The notes below the pieces were generated by a model, which ran no database searches, was not told the origin of the DNA, and saw only the letters and a program-made list of their open reading frames with translations. Shown here one piece after another: positions 26,730 through 35,767 of a stretch of 64,000 bases of DNA (positions are counted from its first letter, which is position 1; every line of letters starts with the position of its first letter). The translations under genes and the position numbers were made by a program. The DNA is from Burkholderiales bacterium (lineage in GTDB: Bacteria > Pseudomonadota > Gammaproteobacteria > Burkholderiales > Burkholderiaceae_C), in assembly GCA_016191525.1 (NCBI GenBank), contig JACPOK010000038.1, forward strand, positions 36,973 to 100,972. Reading direction: 5' to 3'.

Positions 26730-27704
26730 TCAATCCACCTGCGCGCCCGAGCGCTTGACCAGCTGGGCCCACTTGTCGATCTCGCCGCGGTTGAACGCGG
26801 CCAATTCGTCGGCGCGCAGCGCGCGCTGCTCCACGCCCTGCTCGCGCAGCTTGTTCGCGACTTCGGGTGAGGCCAGCACCGATGCCGATGCGGTGCGAAG
26901 CCTGGCCAGCGCGGCGGGCGGCGTGGCGGCGGGCGCGTACAGCATGAACCAGGCGACCAGGTCGAAATCGGGCAGGCCCTGCTCCATCAGCGTGGCCACC
27001 TCGGGCGCCGCGGCGCTGCGCACGGCGCTGCTGGCGCCCAGCGCGCGCAGCTTGCCGCCCTTGACCTGCGGCATCACGGCGGCAGGGTGATAGAACATCA
27101 GGTCGACCTGGCGGCCCATGACGGCGGTCATGGCCATGGCGCCTTCCTTGTAGGGCACGTGCGTCATCTTCACGCCCAGTCGCTGTGCCAGCATCTCGCC
27201 GGCCAGGTGCCCCGAGGTGCCGTTGCCGGCCGACGCGAAGGTGACGCCTTCGGGCCGCGCGGCCATGGCCTTCAGGTCGGCCAGCGTTTTGGCGGGTGAA
27301 TCGGCGGCCACCACCAGCAGCGTGGGCGTGAAGCCCACCAGCGCCACGGGCGCGAAGTCGCGCAGCGGGTCGTACGGGAGCTTGCGGAACAGCGATGCGT
27401 TGATGGCGTGCGTGCCCACCGTGCCCATGACGATGGTGCGGCCGTCCGGTGCGGCCTTGGCCACCTGGTCGGAGCCGGTGGAGCCGCCGGCACCCGCCCG
27501 GTTGTCCACCACCACGGTCTGCTGCAGCGCCTTGGCCAGGCCCTCGCCCACCACGCGGCTGACGATGTCGGTGGTGGTGCCGGCGCCAAAGGGCACGACC
27601 AGGCGCAGCGTGCCTTCGGGCGTGGTGGCCTGCGCGAACAGCGCGGGTGCGGCGGCGGCCAAGGCGGCGGCGACCAGCGTGCGGCGGGAGATGTGCTTGT
27701 CCAT
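26730..27704 (-). CDS. Bug/TctC-family periplasmic receptor 2
   Basis: 324 residues, last gene of the long leftward operon. Signal peptide (MDKHISRRTLVAAALAAAAPALFAQA), then LRLVVPFGAGTTTDIVSRVV, VVVDNRAGAGGSTGSDQVAKA, FASAGNGTSGHLAGEML and HVPYKEGAMAMTAV. It starts 11 bp after the MetE-like gene. In this setting it may recruit a carboxylic-acid substrate or report it to a regulator; no tripartite membrane subunits are present. Confidence 0.92.
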   Translation of the reverse strand: MDKHISRRTLVAAALAAAAPALFAQATTPEGTLRLVVPFGAGTTTDIVSRVVGEGLAKALQQTVVVDNRAGAGGSTGSDQVAKAAPDGRTIVMGTVGTHAINASLFRKLPYDPLRDFAPVALVGFTPTLLVVAADSPAKTLADLKAMAARPEGVTFASAGNGTSGHLAGEMLAQRLGVKMTHVPYKEGAMAMTAVMGRQVDLMFYHPAAVMPQVKGGKLRALGASSAVRSAAAPEVATLMEQGLPDFDLVAWFMLYAPAATPPAALARLRTASASVLASPEVANKLREQGVEQRALRADELAAFNRGEIDKWAQLVKRSGAQVD

Positions 27705-27715
27705 GCCTTGTTCCT

Positions 27716-28744
27716 TCACTGCACGCCGTGCTCGCGCCGCAGGATGCGCGCGGCTTCCACCATGCTTTGCAGCTTGCCCTGCGCCACTTCGCGCGGCAGG
27801 TACTTCATGCCGCAGTCGGGCGCCAGGATCACCTGCTCGGGCTTCACGTGCTTCAGCGCGCGCCGCACGCGGGCGGCGATGGTCTCCGGCGTTTCCACGT
27901 TCATGTCCGACAGGTCGATGCAGCCCACCAATATCTGCTTGCCTTCCAGCTGGGTGAGCACGCTGGTGTCCAGGTTGGATTGCGCGGTTTCCAGCGACAC
28001 CTGCTTGCAGCTGCAGCCCGCCAGCTCCGGCAGAAACGAATAGCCGCTGGGCCGCACATGGATCACGGCCGCGTAGCCGAAGCAGATGTGCACGCAGGTC
28101 GTGCCCTGCACGCCTTCCAGCGCCCGGTTCAGCGCGGCCAGGCCGTACTGGCGTGCCTTCTCGGGCCGCGCCTGCATGTAGGGCTCGTCGATCTGCACCA
28201 CGTCGGCGCCGGCGGCGAACAGGTCCTTGATCTCGGCGTTCACCGCGGCGGCGTAATCGTTGGCGGCTTCTTCCTCGCTCTTGTAATAGTCGTTCTGCGC
28301 CTGCTGCAGCATGGTGAAGGGGCCGGGCACGGTGATCTTGGTCATGAGATTGGTGTGGCGCTTGAGGAACTTCAGGTCTTCCACTTCCACGGCGTGCATG
28401 CGCCTGATCTTGCCCACGATGCGCGGCACCGGGTTGGGGTGGCCCGAGCGGTCCAGCGCCGAGCCGGGGTTGTCCAGGTCCACGCCTTCCAGCGCGGTGG
28501 CGAAGCGGTTCGAATAGCTCTCGCGGCGGATCTCGCCGTCGCTCACGATGTCCAGGCCCGCCTCTTCCTGGAAGCGGATGGCCAGCAGCGTGGCGTCGTC
28601 CTGCGCCTGCGCCAGGTAGGGTTCCTGCAGCCGCCAGAGCTCGCGCGCCCGCACGCGTGGCGGGAAGCGCCCTGCCAGCTTGGCCCGGTCGATCAGCCAC
28701 TCGGGCTGCGGGTAGCTGCCGACGATGGTGGTGGGGAACAGCAT
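27716..28744 (-). CDS. MetE C-terminal-domain-like (cobalamin-independent) methyltransferase family
   Basis: 342 residues, only the catalytic barrel of the UROD/MetE superfamily. Zinc-site residues are visible: H219 and C221 in CVHICFGYA and C311 in APDCGMKYL. The start FPTTIVGSYPQPEWL and QIDEPYMQ (D185, E186) are typical. Single-domain relatives include epoxyalkane:CoM transferase and short methionine synthases. Inside a catabolic operon it may move a methyl group from a methoxy or S-methyl substrate, but this is inference. Confidence 0.82.
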   Translation of the reverse strand: MLFPTTIVGSYPQPEWLIDRAKLAGRFPPRVRARELWRLQEPYLAQAQDDATLLAIRFQEEAGLDIVSDGEIRRESYSNRFATALEGVDLDNPGSALDRSGHPNPVPRIVGKIRRMHAVEVEDLKFLKRHTNLMTKITVPGPFTMLQQAQNDYYKSEEEAANDYAAAVNAEIKDLFAAGADVVQIDEPYMQARPEKARQYGLAALNRALEGVQGTTCVHICFGYAAVIHVRPSGYSFLPELAGCSCKQVSLETAQSNLDTSVLTQLEGKQILVGCIDLSDMNVETPETIAARVRRALKHVKPEQVILAPDCGMKYLPREVAQGKLQSMVEAARILRREHGVQ

Positions 28745-28769
28745 GGTTTCGTCTCCTTCTCTTGTCTTG

Positions 28770-29474
28770 TTAAACGCCCAGGTAGGCCTGCCGGATTTCC
28801 GGGCGCTGCATCATTTCATCGGGCGCGCCCTCGGCCACGATGCGGCCCAGCTCCAGCACGCAGGCGCGGTGCGAGATGCGCATGGCCATGGACACGTTCT
28901 GTTCCACCAGCATGATGGTGATGCCCGCCGCGCTGACCTTGCGGATGGCCTCGAACATGTCGGCCACCACCAGCGGCGACAGGCCCAGCGAAGGCTCGTC
29001 CAGCAGCAGCAGGCGCGGCCGCGCCATCAGCGCTCGGGCAATGGCCACCATCTGCTGCTGTCCGCCCGAAAGCTCGCCGGCGGGCGCGGGCAGCTTGGCT
29101 TTCAGCGCGGGGAACAGGGCCAGCACCTCTTCCAGCGTCTCGCGGCGGCGGGCCTTTGCAGCGGGCAGGAAGCTGCCGATGTCCAGGTTTTCGGCGACGG
29201 TGAGGCCGGTGAAGAGGCGCCGTCCCTCGGGTACCAGCGCGATGCCGGCTTCGCAGAATTTGTGCGGTGCCAGCCGGGTGATGTCGCGGCCCTGCATGCT
29301 CATGCTGCCTGACACGGGTTTCAGGATGCCGGCCACGGTGTTGACCAGCGTGGTCTTCCCCGCTCCGTTGGGCCCCACCACGCACAGCAGCTCGCCGGGC
29401 GCCACGCGCAGCGAGATGTCCCACAGCGCACGCGCCTCGCCGTAGTTGACGGTGAGCTGCTTGAGTTCAAGCAT
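28770..29474 (-). CDS. livF: branched-chain-amino-acid-type ABC transporter ATPase, LivF
   Basis: 234 residues, LivF length. Walker A GPNGAGKTTL, signature LSGGQQQMVAIARAL, Walker B RLLLLDEPSLGLSP, switch His in MLVEQN region. It overlaps the end of the LivM-LivG fusion gene by 8 bp. With LivK, LivH and the fusion it completes a HAAT importer. HAAT systems in catabolic operons often import aromatic acids rather than amino acids. Confidence 0.93.
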   Translation of the reverse strand: MLELKQLTVNYGEARALWDISLRVAPGELLCVVGPNGAGKTTLVNTVAGILKPVSGSMSMQGRDITRLAPHKFCEAGIALVPEGRRLFTGLTVAENLDIGSFLPAAKARRRETLEEVLALFPALKAKLPAPAGELSGGQQQMVAIARALMARPRLLLLDEPSLGLSPLVVADMFEAIRKVSAAGITIMLVEQNVSMAMRISHRACVLELGRIVAEGAPDEMMQRPEIRQAYLGV

Positions 29475-31200
29475 GGGCCACCCCCAGGTAGGCGCTGATG
29501 ACGGCGGGGCTTTGCATCACTTCGCGCGGCAAGCCTTCGGCCAGTACCGTGCCCTGGTCGAACACCACGATGCGGTCGGCCAGCGCCATCACCGCGTCCA
29601 TCACGTGTTCCACGAACACAATGGTCGTGCCCTGGTCGCGGATGCGGCGGATCTGCTCCACGGCCGACTGGATTTCGGTGGGTGTCAGGCCGCACAGCAC
29701 CTCGTCCAGCAGCACAAGCCGCGGCCGCGCGGCCAGCGCGCGCGCCAGCTCCAGGAACTTGCGCTGGTGCAGGTTCAGCTCACCGGGCAGGCTGCCGGCC
29801 TTGCCATCGAGATGGGTGAACTCCAGCCACTGCCGCGCCTCGCGCCGGCCCGCCTCCATCGAAGGCAGGCCGCGCCCGGCGTACATGGCGGCAATGGCCA
29901 CGTTGTCCAGCACGCTCATCTGCGCGAACGGCCGGGGAATCTGGTAGGTGCGCGCAATGCCGGCCCGCGCGATGCGGTGCGCCGGCAGGCCCGCGATGTC
30001 GCGCCCGTCCAACAGCACCTGCCCGCCATCGGGCAGGAAATGGCCGCTGACGACGTTGATGAAGGTGGACTTGCCGGAGCCGTTGGGGCCGAGCAGGCCG
30101 AGGATTTCGCCTTCGCGCACTTGCAGCGAGACCCCGTTGAGGGCTTTGAGGCCGCGGAAGGATTTGCTCAGGTCTTTGACGTCGAGCAATACACCCCCGT
30201 CGTTCCCGCGCCGGCGGGAATCCAGGGCTTCCGGATTCGGGCGCACTGGGTCCCCGCCTTCGCGGGGATGACGAGGGCGCAGCTTTCCCATCACTCCGGT
30301 CGGCATGAACAGCACACCCACCACCAGGATCAACCCGATCACGCCCTTCCCCATCACCGCATATTCGCCGCCCGTGAACGAGAACAGCAGGCACGTAATG
30401 GCCACCGCGCCGATGGCGGGGCCGGCCCAGTGCCGCGTGCCGCCCAGGATGCTCATGAGCACCACCGTCAGCGGCACGGTGAGGTTGAAGGTTTCCGCCG
30501 TCGTCACGTAGGAGACGAACAGCGCGTGGATGCCGCCCACCCAACCGGCCAGCGCGCACGACACAGCCAGCGCCGCCAGCTTCCAGCGGAAGGTGGGAAC
30601 ACCCATCACTTCCGCCGCGTCCTCGTCGTCATGAATGGCGAACAGCCCGGCGCCGAAGCGCGACTGGCGTATGCCCCACGAAACGAGCAGCGTGGCCACG
30701 GCGGCGGCCAGCATCATCAGGTACAGGCTGGAGGTCGGCGTGGGGCCGATCTTCGGCACAGGCACCGAGTTCAGGTACACGCCCGGCCCGCCGTCGATCG
30801 GCGTGTTGCCGATGATGGTGGCCACCACGAAGGTGACGGCCAGCGACAGCAGCGCGAACACCTCGCCGCGTATGCCGCGAACGCGGAACACCACCGCGCC
30901 CACACCCACGCCGATCAGCGCAGCGACCAGCGCCGCCGCCGGCAGCGTCCACAGGAACGGCCAGTTGAACTTGCCGGCCAGCGTGGCCGAGGTGTACACC
31001 CCCGCGCCGAAAAACGCGCCATGGCCGAACGAGAAGTAGCCCGCGTAGCCCGAGAGGATGTTCCACGACGTGGCCAGCACGATCCAGAACAGCGCCAGGT
31101 ACAAAAACGATTCGTAGAAGGCCGGCAGCTTCAGGAAGGGCAGCGCGCCCATCAGCACGCCGGCGGCCAGGATGCCGGCGGGAGCGCGCCGCAGCTTCAT
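29467..31200 (-). CDS. LivM-LivG fusion: HAAT permease joined to ATPase
   Basis: 577 residues. Residues 1-308 are a LivM permease with 8-9 membrane segments (GYFSFGHGAFFGAGVY is the permease signature; LSLAVTFVVATIIG). Residues about 335-577 are a LivG ATPase: Walker A GLLGPNGSGKSTF, Walker B RLVLLDEVLCGLTP; the signature is LNLHQRKFLELARAL, as in one LivG subgroup. The linker, residues 309-334 (HPREGGDPVRPNPEALDSRR and a few more), is encoded by an in-frame palindromic repeat at 30199-30274. ATGA overlap with livH upstream and 8-bp overlap with livF. A frameshift or assembly error is unlikely because both domains are intact. Confidence 0.9.
   Translation of the reverse strand: MKLRRAPAGILAAGVLMGALPFLKLPAFYESFLYLALFWIVLATSWNILSGYAGYFSFGHGAFFGAGVYTSATLAGKFNWPFLWTLPAAALVAALIGVGVGAVVFRVRGIRGEVFALLSLAVTFVVATIIGNTPIDGGPGVYLNSVPVPKIGPTPTSSLYLMMLAAAVATLLVSWGIRQSRFGAGLFAIHDDEDAAEVMGVPTFRWKLAALAVSCALAGWVGGIHALFVSYVTTAETFNLTVPLTVVLMSILGGTRHWAGPAIGAVAITCLLFSFTGGEYAVMGKGVIGLILVVGVLFMPTGVMGKLRPRHPREGGDPVRPNPEALDSRRRGNDGGVLLDVKDLSKSFRGLKALNGVSLQVREGEILGLLGPNGSGKSTFINVVSGHFLPDGGQVLLDGRDIAGLPAHRIARAGIARTYQIPRPFAQMSVLDNVAIAAMYAGRGLPSMEAGRREARQWLEFTHLDGKAGSLPGELNLHQRKFLELARALAARPRLVLLDEVLCGLTPTEIQSAVEQIRRIRDQGTTIVFVEHVMDAVMALADRIVVFDQGTVLAEGLPREVMQSPAVISAYLGVAHA
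30199..30274. repeat. dispersed palindromic repeat inside a coding region
   Basis: Outer halves CGTCGTTCCCGCGCCGGCGG (30199 on) and its near-complement CCCCGCCTTCGCGGGGATGA (about 30252 on) form a long imperfect palindrome. This is the ATTCCCGCG/CGGGGATGAC type of intergenic repeat, here read through in frame between LivM and LivG without a stop. Confidence 0.8.
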
Positions 31201-32057
31201 CGCACGCGCCCCGGCCGCAGCACCAGGATGGCGATCAGCAGCGTGAACGACACCAGCGGCGCCCATGAAGGCGATGTGACGGCCATGGTCACCGCCTCAC
31301 TCACGCCGATGAGGATGCCGGCCGCCAGCGGCCCCAGCGCGCTGCCCAGCCCGCCCAGCATGACGGCGGCGAACACCACGCCCACCCAGGTGTACATCTG
31401 CGACGGGCTGATGCTGCTTGACAGCGCGATGCACACGCCGGCCACGCCGGCGATGGCGGCGCAGCTGCCCGCCAGCAGGAAACCGTTGCGCCGCTGGTCG
31501 ATGCCGAAGGCGGCCGCCACCGGCGCGTCTTCGGCCGATGCGCGCAGGGCCTTGCCCAGGTCGGTGTAGCGCAGCACGGCCCACACCGCGAACGAGAGGC
31601 CCACCGCCAGCACCAGCGTCAGCACTTCGGGCACGGGCAGGTACAGCGGGCCGAGGCGGAACTTCATTTCGGCGTAGTGCGATTCCAGCTTGCGCGGGTC
31701 GGCCGTCCAGATTGTCTGCATGATTGATTCGGCGATGCCCATGCAGCCGAAGGTGAGCAGCAGCGAGCTGAACGGCGTGAGCCGGAAGCGCTCGGTCAGC
31801 CAGTGCAGCCCGGCGCCCAACGCGAACATCAGCGGCACCACGCAGGCCAGCGTGAGCAGCGGGTCCACCTTGACCACCGCCGCCAGCTGCCAGCAGATGT
31901 AGGCCGCGAGGAAGGCAAACGCAAAGTGCGCGAGGTTGATGGTGCGCAGCAGCCCCCAGCTCAGGCCCAGCCCCAGCCCCAGCAGGCCATACAGCGCCCC
32001 GGCGAACACGCCCGACAGCACCGACTGCGCGAGCAGCGTCCAGCTCGGCCAGCTCAC
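31197..32057 (-). CDS. livH: branched-chain-amino-acid-type ABC permease, LivH
   Basis: 286 residues with about eight membrane segments. Marks: GLGLGLSWGLLRTINLAHFAF near the N-terminus (family NLAHG-type motif) and ALRASAEDAPVAAAFGIDQRR (EAA-like loop). Start chosen as GTG at 32057, which overlaps the livK stop as GTGA, like the 4-bp overlaps elsewhere in the operon; an upstream alternative would run into livK. The stop overlaps the LivM-LivG ATG. Confidence 0.92.
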   Translation of the reverse strand: MSWPSWTLLAQSVLSGVFAGALYGLLGLGLGLSWGLLRTINLAHFAFAFLAAYICWQLAAVVKVDPLLTLACVVPLMFALGAGLHWLTERFRLTPFSSLLLTFGCMGIAESIMQTIWTADPRKLESHYAEMKFRLGPLYLPVPEVLTLVLAVGLSFAVWAVLRYTDLGKALRASAEDAPVAAAFGIDQRRNGFLLAGSCAAIAGVAGVCIALSSSISPSQMYTWVGVVFAAVMLGGLGSALGPLAAGILIGVSEAVTMAVTSPSWAPLVSFTLLIAILVLRPGRVR

Positions 32058-33268
32058 CGTGAGGTCATCTTCGCGCCGGGGGCGGCGAATTCGGGCGGGT
32101 ACACCACCAGCCATTTGCCGTTCTGCACCTGCTTGATGCGCATCAGGTCGTCGCCGTAGTTGGACGGGCCGTCAAAACGCAGCGAGCCCTGGATCGTGTC
32201 CACGCGATTCTTCTTCAGCCAGTCGCCCAGCACCTTGTCGTCCAGGCTTTTGGTGGCGACCACGGCGGCTTCCAGGATCTGCCAGGCGGTGAACGAGGCG
32301 GCGGCCTGCACTTCCACCGCTGTGTCGGGGAAGTTCGCCTTGGCGGCGCGCTCATGGTAGGTCTTGATGAAGTCGGCGGCCTTGGGGCGGCTGCTGAAGG
32401 GCGCGTGTTCCTCGAAGATCGTCACCGACAGCGCGCCGCTGGCCTCGGGCAGCGTGACCAGCGGGCCCGGCGCGGGGTACAGGTAGAAGTGCTGCGGCGG
32501 CACGTAGTCGATCTTTTTCATCGCGTCCAGCAGCAGGTTGCCGTCCAGGCCGATGGCGCCCACCCACACGAAATCGGGCTTGGCATCCTTGATGCGGCTG
32601 GCGATGGGGCCGAAGTCGCGGTTGCCGAATTCCCATTCAAGGAACAGCACTTCCTGCAGGCCGCGCTTCTTGATGGTTTCGCGCGCGCCCATCGACATGA
32701 AGTGGATGGAGGGGAACTTGCTGGTGACCACGGCTACCGTCTTGGGCGGCTTCGGGCCCTTGGCCAGCGCCTCGAACACCGTGTTGGTGGTGGTGGTGCC
32801 GGGGTCCGAGCCCAGCGACCAGGCGGGGAACTGCCTCTCGTATTTCACCAGCGAGGGCACGCCCAGCGTGTGATGCACCAGCACCTTGTCGTAGCGCTGG
32901 GCCACGCCCACGGCCGACAGGATGGCGCCGGTGGCGTACGGTCCCATCAGCAGGTCCACCTTGTCGGAGGTGATCAGCTGCTCATAGAGCGTGCGGGCCA
33001 GGTCGGCCTTGGACTGGTCGTCCTTCAGGATCCATTCCACCTTGCGACCCAGCAGCCCGCCGCGGCGGTTCAGGTCGTCCACGTAGATTTCGCCCACCAG
33101 CTTGTGCACCTGCGCCGTGGCCGAGAGCGGCCCGGTCAGCGCCAGCGTGCTGCCGATTTTTATCGGCGCGGTGGACGCGGATTGGGCCCATGCGGCCATC
33201 GGCAAGGCGGCCGAAGCTGCGGCCGCCGCCAGCACGGTACGGCGGTGGAAAGTGGGTTTCGTTGTCAT
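32054..33268 (-). CDS. HAAT periplasmic substrate-binding protein, LivK-like
   Basis: 404 residues. Twin-arginine-like signal (MTTKPTFHRRTVLAAAAASAALPMAAWA), then PIKIGSTLALTGPLSATAQVHK, DDLNRRGGLLGRKVEWILKDDQS and LLMGPYATGAILSAVGVAQRY, the ANF-receptor/LivK fold. It sets the specificity of the ABC importer; the ligand is probably the aromatic or derived acid the operon degrades. 4-bp overlaps on both sides. Confidence 0.92.
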   Translation of the reverse strand: MTTKPTFHRRTVLAAAAASAALPMAAWAQSASTAPIKIGSTLALTGPLSATAQVHKLVGEIYVDDLNRRGGLLGRKVEWILKDDQSKADLARTLYEQLITSDKVDLLMGPYATGAILSAVGVAQRYDKVLVHHTLGVPSLVKYERQFPAWSLGSDPGTTTTNTVFEALAKGPKPPKTVAVVTSKFPSIHFMSMGARETIKKRGLQEVLFLEWEFGNRDFGPIASRIKDAKPDFVWVGAIGLDGNLLLDAMKKIDYVPPQHFYLYPAPGPLVTLPEASGALSVTIFEEHAPFSSRPKAADFIKTYHERAAKANFPDTAVEVQAAASFTAWQILEAAVVATKSLDDKVLGDWLKKNRVDTIQGSLRFDGPSNYGDDLMRIKQVQNGKWLVVYPPEFAAPGAKMTSR

Positions 33269-33825
33269 GTCTGTCTCCTTGTTGTCAGTCGCGTGGTCCA
33301 TGTCTCGAAGTTCAGCAGCACGCCGCGCAGGAATTCCTGCGTGTCGGCGACCAGCGGGCCGTCGCCGTCGAACAGCGTGGGAATGCGGCCCAGGTACACC
33401 TCGGGGTGCGGCAGGGTGGCGGCGCCCACGCCGGCCAGCGTCTGCTTGAGCGCGAAGGCGCCGGCGATGCCGCCCAGTGGCCCGCTGCTCTGGCTGATGA
33501 CCAGCACCGGCTTGGCCACCCAGCAGTTCTTGCCATTGGGCTTGGAAGCCACGTCGATCGCGTTCTTCACCCCACCGGGGATGGATCGGTTGTATTCGGG
33601 CACGACGAACAGCAGCGCATCGCAGGCCAGCACCTCGCCGCGAAAGCGCTGCCAGGGCTGGGGCGTGTCGGCCTCCAGGTCGGCGTTGTAGATGGGCAGG
33701 TCGCCGTAGCCCAGCTCCTGCAGGGCCATGCCGGCGGGCGCCAGCGCGGTGAGCGCGCCGGCGAGGCGGCGGCTGTACGAGGCCTGGCGCAGGCTGCCGA
33801 TGATGACGCCGATGTTCAGGCTCAT
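33265..33825 (-). CDS. NADPH-dependent FMN reductase-family protein
   Basis: 186 residues, flavodoxin-like. FMN-phosphate loop GSLRQASYSRRLAGAL (10-25), flavin contact motif PEYNRSIPGGVKNAID (80s). Members reduce FMN, quinones or chromate with NADPH. In this operon it could recycle a quinone or supply reduced flavin. ATGA overlaps with both neighbours tie it to the pathway. Confidence 0.9.
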   Translation of the reverse strand: MSLNIGVIIGSLRQASYSRRLAGALTALAPAGMALQELGYGDLPIYNADLEADTPQPWQRFRGEVLACDALLFVVPEYNRSIPGGVKNAIDVASKPNGKNCWVAKPVLVISQSSGPLGGIAGAFALKQTLAGVGAATLPHPEVYLGRIPTLFDGDGPLVADTQEFLRGVLLNFETWTTRLTTRRQT

Positions 33826-34967
33826 GCCGCGCTCCCGGCCGCCAGCATGCTGTCGATCTCGCCGTTGTGCTCGCCCAGCGTGGGCGGCGGCACCACCGAC
33901 AGAGAGCGTTCCCCGTCGAACGAGACCGGCGGGCGCACGGTGCGGAATTCGCCCATGGTGGCGTGGCGCGCGGAGACCAGCAGCTGCAGGTGCTGGGCCT
34001 GCGGGTCTTGCAGAGCTTCGTCGGTGCCGTACATGGGCGCGTGCGGTACGTCCTCGGCCAGCAGGCGGTTGCACCACTCGGTTCGGCTGCGGGTGGCAAA
34101 GCGCGCGGCCAGCACTTCGATCATGGCTTCCTGGTTGTCGATGCGGGCCTCGCGCGTGGCGAAGCGCGGGTCCTGGAAGATGGCGGGCCGCTCGATGGCG
34201 TTAGCCAGGCCCTGCCAGAATTTTTCGGGCGAGGACATGTGCAGCGCCAGCCACTTGCCGTCCTTGCACTCCATCACGTACGACTGCGAGACGCGCGGGC
34301 GGCTGAACGGGCCCATCACCTCGCCGGCGGAGTAATAGTGCGTGAACGCGTCCAGGTTCCAGTGGGTCATGGCTTCCAGCATGGACACCTCCACCTTGCG
34401 GCCCTTGCCGGTGCGCGAGCGCTCGAACAGCGCGCCCAGCACGCCGTAGGCCGCGTAAAAACCGGTGACCGCATCGGCAATGGCCGGGCCCACCACGCGC
34501 GGGTTGGCCGGGTTGACCAGCAGCTTGAGGTAGCCGCTGGCGGCCTGCGCCACCGTGTCGTAGCTGGGGCGGTTGGCCGAAGGGCCAGTGGCGCCGAAGC
34601 CGCTGATGGAGCAGTAGATGAGGCGGGGGTTCAGCGCGCGCAGCTGCTCTTCGCCCACGCCCAGCTGCTCGGCCACGCCGGGGCGGAAGTTCTGGATGTA
34701 CACGTCAGCCGTTTTCACCAGCCCGTACAGCCGCTCGCGGTCTTCGGCCAGCTTGGGGTTGAGCGTGATGCTGCGCTTGTTGCGGTTGTAGGTCTGGAAG
34801 TGCGGGCTGTACAGGCCGCCCTTGAAGGCGCGGAACGGGTCGCCCGTGCCCGGCTGCTCCACCTTGATGACGTCGGCGCCCAGGTCGCCCAGCAGCATGC
34901 CGCAGGCCGGGCCGGTGATGAAGGTGCCCTGCTCGAGCACGCGCACGCCCTTGAGGACTTCAATCAC
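33822..34967 (-). CDS. CaiB/BaiF-family CoA-transferase
   Basis: 381 residues. Family marks: LEQGTFITGPACGMLLGDLGADVIKVEQPGTGD start, NRNKRSITLNPK, YIQNFRPGVAEQLG and catalytic aspartate D137 in RPSYDTVAQAASG. Class III CoA-transferases move CoA between carboxylic acids. In the operon it probably activates the ring-cleavage product or a derived acid before cleavage by the citryl-CoA lyase-like enzyme. 4-bp overlaps with both neighbours. Confidence 0.92.
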   Translation of the reverse strand: MIEVLKGVRVLEQGTFITGPACGMLLGDLGADVIKVEQPGTGDPFRAFKGGLYSPHFQTYNRNKRSITLNPKLAEDRERLYGLVKTADVYIQNFRPGVAEQLGVGEEQLRALNPRLIYCSISGFGATGPSANRPSYDTVAQAASGYLKLLVNPANPRVVGPAIADAVTGFYAAYGVLGALFERSRTGKGRKVEVSMLEAMTHWNLDAFTHYYSAGEVMGPFSRPRVSQSYVMECKDGKWLALHMSSPEKFWQGLANAIERPAIFQDPRFATREARIDNQEAMIEVLAARFATRSRTEWCNRLLAEDVPHAPMYGTDEALQDPQAQHLQLLVSARHATMGEFRTVRPPVSFDGERSLSVVPPPTLGEHNGEIDSMLAAGSAA

Positions 34968-35767
34968 GGCTTGCCTTCATAAATCACTTCGCGGGTGGCC
35001 TGGTACGACAGGGCGAAGCCGCTGGGGTTGACGGCTTCTTCGCACAGGTGCGCGATCAGGCCGGCGGTGCGCGCCAGGATGGGCACGCCGCGCAGGCCCA
35101 CCAGCGGGAAATTGGTGCCCAGCAGCACGGCGGGGATGGCGGCGGAAACGTTCAGCCGCAGGTCCTTGCCCACCACGTCGGGGATGACCTTTTCGATGGC
35201 TTCGGCAATCTCGACGAAACGCAGGCTGGTGCCCGCCTCTTTCGCGACCGCGAACAGCCGTGCCACGCGCGGGTCGCGGTCCTTGTGCAGCGGGTGGCCG
35301 TAGCCAGGAATGGGTTTGCCGGCGGCGCGCCACTTGGCCACCACCTCGCGCGCCGCCGCGTGCAGGTCACCGTCACCCGCCTGTTTGTCCACTTCGGTGA
35401 ACAGCCGCCCCGCCGTCTCCGACGCACCGAGGATCACGCTGCCGCAGCCCAGGATGCCGGCCGCCACCGCGCCCTGCAGCGCATCCGGCGCGGCGGCGTA
35501 GGTCATGCGGCTGGCCTGCACGCTGGGCACCAGGCCGTGCTCGGCGATGGCCACCAGCGTGGCGTCCAGCACTTTGGAGTCGCCCGGGGTGGGCCGCTGG
35601 CCAGTGACCAGCAGGCTGAAGTAGTCGGTGAAGGAGATATGGCCGATCAGCTCGCCGCACAGGTCTTCGCCGCGCACGGTGATGCTGTGCTCGTCCGACT
35701 TGCAGATAGCGGTGCGCGGCACCGTCGACTTGCCGATCTTGTTGATGGACTTGGTGTCCCCGCTCAT
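34964..35767 (-). CDS. citryl-CoA lyase / citrate synthase-like C-C lyase
   Basis: 267 residues, shorter than citrate synthase (about 430) and matching the citryl-CoA lyase group. Active-site histidines are visible: H77 (AIAEHGL) and H158 in GKPIPGYGHPLHKDRDPR. Such enzymes split or form beta-hydroxy acyl-CoA such as citryl-CoA. Next to a CoA-transferase and ring-cleavage dioxygenase it may cleave a tertiary-hydroxy acyl-CoA to a keto acid and acetyl-CoA; the substrate is inferred. ATGA overlaps on both sides. Confidence 0.85.
   Translation of the reverse strand: MSGDTKSINKIGKSTVPRTAICKSDEHSITVRGEDLCGELIGHISFTDYFSLLVTGQRPTPGDSKVLDATLVAIAEHGLVPSVQASRMTYAAAPDALQGAVAAGILGCGSVILGASETAGRLFTEVDKQAGDGDLHAAAREVVAKWRAAGKPIPGYGHPLHKDRDPRVARLFAVAKEAGTSLRFVEIAEAIEKVIPDVVGKDLRLNVSAAIPAVLLGTNFPLVGLRGVPILARTAGLIAHLCEEAVNPSGFALSYQATREVIYEGKP

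Noticed and set aside
29467..31200. Sequencing error joining livM and livG
   Set aside because: The frame is open throughout the repeat and both domains are complete; the in-frame repeat gives a natural explanation.
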